Assembly: GCA_947624845.1 (NCBI GenBank)
Contig: CANQMB010000029.1
Coordinates: 1 to 11,509 of the forward strand
Source of the DNA: an uncultured Bacilli bacterium
Lineage (GTDB): Bacteria; Bacillota_I; Bacilli_A; RF39; UBA660
Length of the DNA: 11,509 nt
Direction: 5' to 3'
Shown: positions 5,909 through 11,509 of the stretch, piece after piece
Layout: every line of letters begins with the position of its first letter
How positions within the stretch are numbered: position 1 is the first letter of the stretch
Position numbers and translations under genes: made by a program
Notes under the pieces: generated by a model
What the model saw: the letters and a program-made list of their open reading frames with translations, nothing else
The model's database searches: none
What the model was told of the DNA's origin: nothing

Positions 5909-7879
5909 TTATTGTGGTTGTACAATATTGACAACAGAACTCGTTGGCTGCGTTGGTGTTTGAGGTGCTGCATTTGGCACGGAAGCAGGAGTCTGTTGAA
6001 CAGGGGCACTGGCTACCGGTGTACCAACATTTGATGGAGGAGTTGTCGTCTGCGGTTGTTGAATTGCCTGAGATGGTGCAGATTCTACCTTTGGAGTTTC
6101 TACTGTTTTCTCCTCTGGTTTTTTTGGATTGCCATCCCATATCGTTACAACATCACAGTTTCCACTCATTGGTTGTGGACTTGGCATCTGCATTTTTACA
6201 ATCAAAGGAATTTTAAATGCTCGACCAAAGGCAAGACAAGTTCCCGCTTGTAAACTTTTCTGTTTTTCAACGATTTCTTCACTGATATTCGGAACCATTT
6301 TTTTAATATAATCAATATCTGTCGGATGATTCATTCGAAAGATTAAGAAATTAGAACATTGAGAAATTACAGTATCAGAAAGCTCTACAGGTCGCTGGGT
6401 AATAAGTCCTAAAATTAACCCATATTTTCTTCCTTCTTTCGCAATTCGATCAAAGATGTTAAACCCAATTAAGAAATTATCGGTATCTTTTTGAACATAT
6501 CGATGAGCCTCTTCTACTATGATATGGAAAGGAATGCTAGCACGATTTTTCAATCCCTTGACAAATTCAAAAATTAATCGAGAATAAATTTTCGTAATTA
6601 CTTTAGCAAAATCATCATCAACATCATCTAAATTAATATTTACAATCTGATATTTTTTTCCATCTTGAATCAACAAAGAAGAAAGATAACTATCTAAAGA
6701 AACATATTGATCTACATCAAAATATTTAGCATAGGGACCAATAATTAAAGAGTGTAAGCGAACACGAATGGTAACAGCATCCCCATAAGTATTCTCATTC
6801 CGAAGCCACCCTTCACTAATCAAAGTGAAATTTAATGCCTTCTCTAAATCAGATAAAGTATAATAAACATTTCCAGTAGGTTCATAAGTATCATATTCCT
6901 CATGAATAAAACTAGAAACATATTCTGTTAAAAGAACACTTTCTGTGAATTGTCCCTGGGAATCGATCAAGAAACAATCTCGAAATTTTCTCGTATATCC
7001 AACTCCTTGTAAAACAGCTTCTAAGTTAAATTCCTCTGTAGAACAACTAGCGATAATTGAGAAGATATCATTCCTTTTATTAGGTCCTGTTTGATTGGTA
7101 TATAAAATAGATATAATTGCTTTAGCAATTAAATGATTTTTATATTTTTGCGCTTCTTTGTCATCTTCAGCAAAAATCATGGCAAGTTTTAACATTCGTT
7201 CAATAATTGGTAATTGAGAATGTTCTGTCGCTTCTAACAATAGAGCAATATCATTAGAATTTAAAAGCCAAATAGGAAGTCTTAATTTTTCGCCAACAGG
7301 ATCTGTCTCATTGGTTGTATAAAATTTATAATTATAATTCGGATTAATTTGATTAATATCTTTAAATGCATTGTAATATTCTCCAGAAGAATCAATTAAC
7401 AAAATATTAGATCGATAAGGGAAAAGTCTTTGGTCTTGAAACATATTTTGAAAAATTCTAGAAACACCACAACTTTTACCAGCACCACTATTACCTATAA
7501 TAGCAAAATGATTACTAAAGAAACCATTCACATCTAAATAGACAGGATAATCATTATAAAAGGGGCTGACACCTAAGAGCATATTTCCTTTTTTATCTTC
7601 GCCTAAAATCATTGGAATTTCTTCTTTTTGAATCGTTCGAATTTGAGCATCTAAAGTAGGTTTTCGGATAACTCCACCAATTAGTTTCCCATTCGATATT
7701 TCTCCTAAAAAACGAACACGGACACTATCCCCATCCATATCATCAATTTCGCCAAGGATTTTTTTATCTTTATCTTCAAAAATCACATGTAAATTCATCA
7801 AATTCATTGTAATTGGTTGTGTACTATTCAATTTTACAGTGGCCACATGATCACTAATATAAGTTATTTTATCAAACAT
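5909..7879 (-). CDS. HerA/DUF87-type ATPase with Pro/Gln/Thr-rich tail
   Basis: The 656-residue protein belongs to the HerA/FtsK-type translocase ATPases. Residues 1-70 form a beta-rich HAS-barrel-like domain (VATVKLNSTQPI, VRVRFLGEI). The ATPase core has Walker A GNSGAGKS at 129-136, LIDSSGEY at 161-168, Walker B IIVEEAHR at 453-460 and a sensor-like ITQRPVELSDTVISQC at 493-508. Residues 195-400 are a helical insert. From about 583 the sequence becomes a low-complexity tail of Pro, Gln, Thr, Ala and Ser. HerA proteins are hexameric DNA pumps that often act with the NurA nuclease in end resection, or with Sir2 or other effectors in phage defence. No such partner is present here. The start has AAGGGG upstream and a strong promoter at 7912-7940. 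The gene is transcribed alone between ylxM and ffh. Substrate is inferred from family only. Confidence 0.85.
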   Translation of the reverse strand: MFDKITYISDHVATVKLNSTQPITMNLMNLHVIFEDKDKKILGEIDDMDGDSVRVRFLGEISNGKLIGGVIRKPTLDAQIRTIQKEEIPMILGEDKKGNMLLGVSPFYNDYPVYLDVNGFFSNHFAIIGNSGAGKSCGVSRIFQNMFQDQRLFPYRSNILLIDSSGEYYNAFKDINQINPNYNYKFYTTNETDPVGEKLRLPIWLLNSNDIALLLEATEHSQLPIIERMLKLAMIFAEDDKEAQKYKNHLIAKAIISILYTNQTGPNKRNDIFSIIASCSTEEFNLEAVLQGVGYTRKFRDCFLIDSQGQFTESVLLTEYVSSFIHEEYDTYEPTGNVYYTLSDLEKALNFTLISEGWLRNENTYGDAVTIRVRLHSLIIGPYAKYFDVDQYVSLDSYLSSLLIQDGKKYQIVNINLDDVDDDFAKVITKIYSRLIFEFVKGLKNRASIPFHIIVEEAHRYVQKDTDNFLIGFNIFDRIAKEGRKYGLILGLITQRPVELSDTVISQCSNFLIFRMNHPTDIDYIKKMVPNISEEIVEKQKSLQAGTCLAFGRAFKIPLIVKMQMPSPQPMSGNCDVVTIWDGNPKKPEEKTVETPKVESAPSQAIQQPQTTTPPSNVGTPVASAPVQQTPASVPNAAPQTPTQPTSSVVNIVQPQ

Positions 7880-7911
7880 AGCAATTCCCCTTACTCTTTA
7901 TCCTATCATAA

Positions 7912-7940
7912 AGTATACTATCTTTTACTCATTTTTGCAA
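7912..7940 (-). promoter_or_regulatory. Sigma-A promoter of the HerA-like gene
   Basis: TTGCAA (7935-7940) and TATACT (7912-7917) are separated by exactly 17 bases on the minus strand. The -10 box matches five of six positions and the -35 four. It lies directly after the ylxM terminator and about 30 bases before the ATG. Confidence 0.65.
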
Positions 7941-7946
7941 GACAAA

Positions 7947-7980
7947 GAAAAAAGATAAGAGATCTTTTTAGATCCCTTAT
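7947..7980 (-). terminator. Rho-independent terminator of the ftsY-ylxM operon
   Basis: An 11-bp stem with one G-U pair (7970-7980 with 7955-7965) and an AAAA loop on the minus strand is followed by CTTTTTTC. It lies four bases after the ylxM stop. Confidence 0.8.
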
Positions 7981-7984
7981 TTTT

Positions 7985-8278
7985 CTATAAACTATCTCTA
8001 ATTTTTTGTTGTAATTCCTGATCATCAATTTTATTAATTAAAATTTCCATGGTACTTTTTCTTTTAAAAAGACCTAATTTTTCTTCATATTGATCTAATT
8101 TTTTAATAACAATTTGTAATTGTTTATAAATTGCATTACGACTCACGCCATAATTTTCAGCCATTTCACTTAAAGATAAATTATTAAAATAATAATCTTC
8201 AAAATATTTTCGTTGTTTCGGAGTTAAAAGTTCTTGATAATGATCATACAGATTATTGTAATAGATCAACTCTCTCAT
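7985..8278 (-). CDS. ylxM: YlxM/p13-like helix-turn-helix protein of the SRP locus
   Basis: The 97-residue product matches YlxM. It has YNNLYDHYQELLTPKQRKYFEDYYF, then a helix-turn-helix with LSLSEMAENYGVSRNAIYKQL at about residues 34-54, a coiled segment KKLDQYEEKLGLF and a basic tail. The fold is like region 4 of sigma factors. In Firmicutes ylxM normally lies between ftsY and ffh, and in streptococci the protein has been reported to bind SRP components. The ATG at 8276-8278 follows a GGGTGAT site and overlaps the TGA of the upstream gene as ATGA, so translation is coupled. A terminator follows, and ffh is not next, which breaks the usual ylxM-ffh pairing. Confidence 0.93.
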   Translation of the reverse strand: MRELIYYNNLYDHYQELLTPKQRKYFEDYYFNNLSLSEMAENYGVSRNAIYKQLQIVIKKLDQYEEKLGLFKRKSTMEILINKIDDQELQQKIRDSL

Positions 8279-8529
8279 AGAATCACCCCGCAAGCACTGA
8301 GTATTCCTAAGATTAAAATAATAATTCCAATTCCACCATCCACATAAGTCATGATTTTTCTTTGATAATATTTTTGATTATTGATTGCCATGAGTAATAA
8401 ATCAAGGCCCAAAAAAATCTCTAAATAAGAAAAACAATCGATGAAAAAGAAAGAAATAATAACAAAAACAAGAACTACAAGGGTCAATAACAATTGTAAT
8501 TTTAAAGTGATTTTTTTATCTTTATTCAT
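8275..8529 (-). CDS. Small membrane protein between ftsY and ylxM (84 aa, unknown function)
   Basis: The 84-residue protein has a basic head (MNKDKKITLK) and three hydrophobic segments at about 9-30, 34-48 and 62-83, joined by a short basic loop (NNQKYYQRK). Positive charges at the head and in this loop suggest the N-terminus faces the cytoplasm. A GAGAGGAG ribosome site precedes the ATG at 8527-8529. It starts 14 bases after ftsY ends and its TGA overlaps the ylxM ATG, so it is firmly part of the ftsY-ylxM operon. I do not recognise a family. A link to SRP-dependent membrane targeting is suggested only by position. Confidence 0.8.
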   Translation of the reverse strand: MNKDKKITLKLQLLLTLVVLVFVIISFFFIDCFSYLEIFLGLDLLLMAINNQKYYQRKIMTYVDGGIGIIILILGILSACGVIL

Positions 8530-8543
8530 GAAATTACTCCTCT

Positions 8544-9551
8544 CTACATCATATCTTTAAATAAACCATAGATATATTTTTCAATATCAAATACTTGTAA
8601 ATCTTCTTTTCTTTCTCCAAGACCAATATATTTTACAGGAATTCCAACTTCTTCTTTAATGGCTAACACTATTCCTCCTTTAGCGGTTCCATCTAATTTT
8701 GTCAAAACAATTCCAGTAACGGGGGTAATTTCTTGGAAACTTTTGGCTTGTTGTATCCCATTTTGGCCCGTAGTCGCATCGATTACTAATAGTGTCTCTT
8801 GAGGTGCATTCTCAACTAAAGAAGAAATCACACGATTTATTTTTTCTAATTCTTTCATCAAATTGACTTTATTCTGTAATCTTCCTGCTGTATCAATTAA
8901 AACAACATCAAATTTTTCAGAAATTGCTTTTGAAACGCCATCATAAACCACACTAGCAGGGTCTGCTCCTTGTTCTTTTCCATAGAAAGAAACACCTACT
9001 TTTTTACTCCACTCTTCGAGTTGTAAAACAGCCCCTGCTCGAAAAGTATCGGCACCAACTAATAAAACTTTCTTTCCTTCTTCTTTGAGCTTACTAGCAA
9101 GTTTGGCAATTGTCGTCGTCTTGCCTACACCGTTTACTCCAACAAATAAAATAATCGTAGGTCCTTCTTCATTATACTGAATTTTACTAGATAAGACCTC
9201 TTCGTCCACATAAATGATGAAAAGTTCATCCACAATAACTTCCTTTAAATCGTCTGGTCTTTCTATTTTTTCTTTCCGAACGCGGTCTCTTAACCGATCC
9301 ATAAATTCCATTACTGTATGAACCCCAATATCTGCCATAATTAAAATCTCTTCTAACTCTTCGAAGTAATTTTCATTTACCTGAGAATATTTTTTGGTTA
9401 AATTGGTAAGTTTAGAGACAAATCCATCTCTAGATTTTGTAAGTCCCTTTTCATAGATTGCAATTTCTTCTTGTTTTTCCTCTGTCTTTTCGATAGAAAG
9501 ATCTTTTTTTTCTTCATGAAACATCGTTTTTATTTTATGAAAAAATCCCAT
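8544..9551 (-). CDS. ftsY: Signal recognition particle receptor FtsY
   Basis: The 335-residue protein is the membrane-associated SRP receptor GTPase that pairs with Ffh. Residues 1-40 are a short, charged A region beginning MGFFHKIKTMF, an amphipathic membrane-binding start. The N domain runs from about 41 to 125 and the G domain follows with GVNGVGKTT at 138-146, DTFRAGA at 168-174, DTAGR at 220-224, TKLDGT at 284-289 and the closing GLGERKEDLQVFD. The ATG at 9549-9551 is chosen because GGTGAT lies four bases upstream. The longer frame upstream crosses the promoter and the terminator of the preceding gene. It lacks the long acidic A domain of E. coli FtsY, as is usual in Firmicutes. It heads a three-gene operon with the small membrane protein and ylxM. 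Confidence 0.97.
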   Translation of the reverse strand: MGFFHKIKTMFHEEKKDLSIEKTEEKQEEIAIYEKGLTKSRDGFVSKLTNLTKKYSQVNENYFEELEEILIMADIGVHTVMEFMDRLRDRVRKEKIERPDDLKEVIVDELFIIYVDEEVLSSKIQYNEEGPTIILFVGVNGVGKTTTIAKLASKLKEEGKKVLLVGADTFRAGAVLQLEEWSKKVGVSFYGKEQGADPASVVYDGVSKAISEKFDVVLIDTAGRLQNKVNLMKELEKINRVISSLVENAPQETLLVIDATTGQNGIQQAKSFQEITPVTGIVLTKLDGTAKGGIVLAIKEEVGIPVKYIGLGERKEDLQVFDIEKYIYGLFKDMM

Positions 9552-9567
9552 TGTAATCACCACAAAC

Positions 9568-9576
9568 AGTATATCA
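9568..9576 (-). promoter_or_regulatory. Extended -10 promoter of ftsY
   Basis: TGATATACT on the minus strand is a TGn-extended -10 box (TATACT at 9568-9573, TG at 9575-9576). It lies about 17 bases before the ftsY ATG and just after a terminator. No convincing -35 box is needed or seen. Confidence 0.5.
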
Positions 9577-9591
9577 CAAAACAAAACACAA

Positions 9592-9624
9592 GAAAAGATT
9601 ACCAATCTCAATGATTGATAATCT
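9592..9624 (-). terminator. Rho-independent terminator of the large pilin-like gene
   Basis: A 12-bp stem with one G-U pair (9613-9624 with 9596-9607) and a five-base loop on the minus strand runs into TTTTC. The stem overlaps the TAG stop (9623-9625) by two bases. Confidence 0.85.
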
Positions 9625-11509
9625 AGCGATAACAAGTATAATAGCAAGTTCGATAACAAGTTTTAGAGACATATTTACTACAATTACAAACATTACCTAG
9701 CGTCGTCCCGCCACCACTAAGCGAACATCCTTTACAGCAGTTACATTGACTTTGCGTAAATCCATCACAAGACCAGACCTTTCCCAATGCACCTTCACAT
9801 TTTCCCGTTTTAGTAGTCCCACAATTGTATGGACGACAGCGATAACTTCCACAACTATAAGAAGATACACTAACAGTACAAGTTCTGCTGTTTCCAGCTT
9901 TATCTGTAATCGTTCTGCTCCATGAACTTTTTCTAGTAGATGTAGAACTTTTAGTTGAACATCCACTATGACTATCACTACATCCTATAGTAACTCGAAC
10001 ACCACTTGTACTTCCCTTATTTGTTTTTGAAGTCACACAAGTTGGTTTTGTTTTGTCGATTCTGATTTGTTGTTTTGCACAAGCAACTGAATTTCCTGCT
10101 TTATCTTTAACTGTTCCTGGGGAATAGCTTCCATTAGTATAACTCGTGTATTTTTTACTGACATTTCCAGCACAACCACTTCCACCTGTATCACTGCAAG
10201 TTCCTTTAATTGTTCGATCCGTCTTATACCAACTACTACTTCCACCACTAGATTTACAAGTAGGTTTTGTTTTATCGATTCGAATTGTCGTATTCGCAAT
10301 ATCTGATTCATTTCCAGCTTTATCTACTACTTTGATATATACTGTTCGATTCATATCTTTATTAAATTCTGGAGTAAAGGAAGATTTTGCTGAGTTATCA
10401 AATTTCGTCCACGTCTTTTGATCATAACTATATTCCCAATAATCCACTCCAGAATGGACTTCAGTCGTATTTAACGTCAATTTGAAGTTCGCATTTGTCC
10501 AGTTTCCCTTACTCGGATTGGTAATGGTTGGTTTTGTCGGTTTTACTTTATCTATTTTATATTTTTCTAAATCTTTACTACACTTTCCTCCAGCACTATT
10601 ATAGGCTTCTATGCTAATTTGATGTTCTCCATTATCACTTAAAATAAAACTCTTCTGTCCTTTGGCTGTTCTTTTCATTAGGACATTTTCCGTGGTCTTT
10701 TTACTAGAGTTATTGTAATAACTATCTTTGACTGTCCAGGACTCTATACTAGAATCTGTCTTCTTTAAGGTGATACTTATATTTTTATTCTGCCATGATG
10801 TGGAGTTTGGACTTGCAGTTAGAGTAATTCCATTACAGTTGGCAGCGATAATATCAACTTCATATTCGCCACTTTCTTTACTTGCTCGATTTCCACTCGT
10901 ATCATAGGCATAAGCTTTAATTTTATATTTTCCATTTTCGTTTAGTTTAACAGAAACTTGTTTCTTATAATTTTTATAACCCGTATCTTTATACTCTTTA
11001 CCATCTTTCGTAATGACATATCGATAACTTAATACTCCAATATCATCGGTGACTTTGATATTAACGGTAAGAGCAGTCTTAGAGGCCACTGCTGTTTGCA
11101 TGGGACTGATTGTGATAGTTGGTGGATTTGTATCATTAGTTCCGGACTCTTCTCCATTACAGTATAAATATCCACTATACTTATATTCTTCCTCGTTGAT
11201 CTTTTGAACGTAGACTTTGCTCACCTTATCTCCATCGGCAATGACACACTCATTTCCATCGGCATCTTTTACAGGATCAATGTATTTTAACCCAACCAAA
11301 GTCTCCAATGTCACTTCATGAATCGGTCCAATCACTTTTGGTAATCGACTCCGATGATCGGCATAATAACTTTTCCCGGCCAAGACGACCATCTTATTTT
11401 GACTATCTAAATAACTTTCTTTGGTCCGATTCAAAATTCCTCGAACCCCTGCTACTGCCATTGTAACTAATATTCCTAAAATGGCAATGACCGATAATAA
11501 CTCGACCAT
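9623..11509 (-). CDS. Large pilin-like surface protein: prepilin N-terminus, Ig-like modules, Cys-rich tail
   Basis: The visible 628 residues begin at MVELLSVIAILGIL. Joined to the leader at 72-92 the protein would be 635 residues with a full prepilin cleavage site. Residues 1-24 are the pilin helix. Residues 25-125 resemble a small pilin head with two Cys (88, 117) that could form the usual pilin disulphide. Residues 127-548 hold about five Ig-like beta modules, recognisable by recurring IDKxKPT starts (319, 411, 484) and DKAGN-type ends (396, 469, 536). The modules shorten from about 95 to 65 residues, and the last two carry paired Cys. Residues 549-628 contain 15 Cys and end in three TCY-type repeats. 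The likely role is an adhesive or tip-like pilus component, which is inference. A terminator follows, so it is not part of the ftsY operon. The right edge cuts off its true start. Confidence 0.85.
   Translation of the reverse strand: MVELLSVIAILGILVTMAVAGVRGILNRTKESYLDSQNKMVVLAGKSYYADHRSRLPKVIGPIHEVTLETLVGLKYIDPVKDADGNECVIADGDKVSKVYVQKINEEEYKYSGYLYCNGEESGTNDTNPPTITISPMQTAVASKTALTVNIKVTDDIGVLSYRYVITKDGKEYKDTGYKNYKKQVSVKLNENGKYKIKAYAYDTSGNRASKESGEYEVDIIAANCNGITLTASPNSTSWQNKNISITLKKTDSSIESWTVKDSYYNNSSKKTTENVLMKRTAKGQKSFILSDNGEHQISIEAYNSAGGKCSKDLEKYKIDKVKPTKPTITNPSKGNWTNANFKLTLNTTEVHSGVDYWEYSYDQKTWTKFDNSAKSSFTPEFNKDMNRTVYIKVVDKAGNESDIANTTIRIDKTKPTCKSSGGSSSWYKTDRTIKGTCSDTGGSGCAGNVSKKYTSYTNGSYSPGTVKDKAGNSVACAKQQIRIDKTKPTCVTSKTNKGSTSGVRVTIGCSDSHSGCSTKSSTSTRKSSWSRTITDKAGNSRTCTVSVSSYSCGSYRCRPYNCGTTKTGKCEGALGKVWSCDGFTQSQCNCCKGCSLSGGGTTLGNVCNCSKYVSKTCYRTCYYTCYR
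9866..11131 (-). repeat. Diverged tandem Ig-like modules within the pilin-like gene
   Basis: About five repeated units are visible in the protein. At DNA level the module junctions still look alike, for example 10037-10070 and 10256-10288, which both encode RIDKTKPTC. The DKAGN-coding pieces near 9895, 10100 and 10312 share a CCTGCTTTATC or CCAGCTTTATC core. The similarity is strongest among the three C-terminal units, suggesting the most recent duplications there. Confidence 0.65.
11439..11509. repeat. Terminal direct repeat, right copy (identical to 1-71)
   Basis: This is the second copy of the 71-base repeat and the 5' end of the large pilin-like gene as seen in the window. Bases just inside the repeat (11438 and lower) continue the pilin frame, and the left copy continues into the prepilin leader and promoter. 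Confidence 0.95.

Noticed and set aside
5859..6140. A 93-codon minus-strand frame covering the end of the HerA-like gene
   Set aside because: It overlaps the HerA tail in another frame and crosses the terminator. Its Thr/Ser/Cys-rich sequence is an artefact of the repetitive tail.
9697..9978. Minus-strand frame inside the pilin-like gene (also 10033-10311)
   Set aside because: These are out-of-frame readings of the Ig-like repeats, without ribosome sites.
1..11509. A complete 11.4 kb circular plasmid or phage
   Set aside because: The terminal repeat is suggestive, but the content is essential chromosomal genes with no replication, partition or phage genes.

Overview
The window is a compact, AT-rich stretch of a low-GC Gram-positive chromosome. 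Shine-Dalgarno sites are strong, UGG is read as Trp and one gene stops at UGA, so the standard bacterial code applies and this is not a UGA-recoding mollicute. A CotD-type spore coat protein and two tiny YjcZ-type membrane proteins behind a sigma-K-like promoter point to a spore-forming member of the Bacilli or related Firmicutes, possibly a gut lineage. That placement is an inference from gene content.

Layout from left to right. At 1-92 lies the 5' end of a type IV prepilin gene (minus strand) with a good sigma-A promoter at 127-155. At 222-437 are two tiny single-span membrane proteins (minus), too short for routine gene calling. At 581-1585 is the lipoprotein foldase prsA (plus), the only plus-strand gene. 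Convergent to it and overlapping it by 26 bp is a polytopic GT-C-like membrane protein (1560-3008, minus), coupled to recX (2998-3744). Then come rpoZ (3812-4015), a CotD-like coat protein (4137-4445), ffh (4532-5839), a HerA/DUF87-type ATPase with a Pro/Gln/Thr-rich tail (5909-7879), ylxM (7985-8278), an 84-residue membrane protein (8275-8529) and ftsY (8544-9551). The right end holds a large pilin-like protein (9623-11509) made of a prepilin N-terminus, about five Ig-like modules and a very Cys-rich tail.

How the genes relate. ftsY, the small membrane protein, ylxM and ffh represent the signal-recognition-particle targeting branch. FtsY and Ffh are the partner GTPases, and YlxM is the usual accessory gene. 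Here the HerA-like ATPase separates ylxM from ffh, and terminators after ylxM, the ATPase and ffh divide the locus into three transcription units. PrsA folds exported proteins outside the membrane. The pilin-like protein, coat protein and tiny membrane proteins are surface or spore products. RecX and omega are housekeeping regulators.

The most unusual feature is that the first 71 bases (1-71) are identical to the last 71 (11439-11509) in the same orientation, inside the prepilin start. Either the sequence is a contig closed on itself, with the two fragments being one gene, or two paralogous pilin genes about 11.4 kb apart share an identical start. Because ffh, ftsY and rpoZ are essential chromosomal genes, a genuine 11.4 kb plasmid is unlikely. 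No intergenic gap exceeds 300 bases. I saw no tRNA, rRNA, CRISPR array, transposase or origin.
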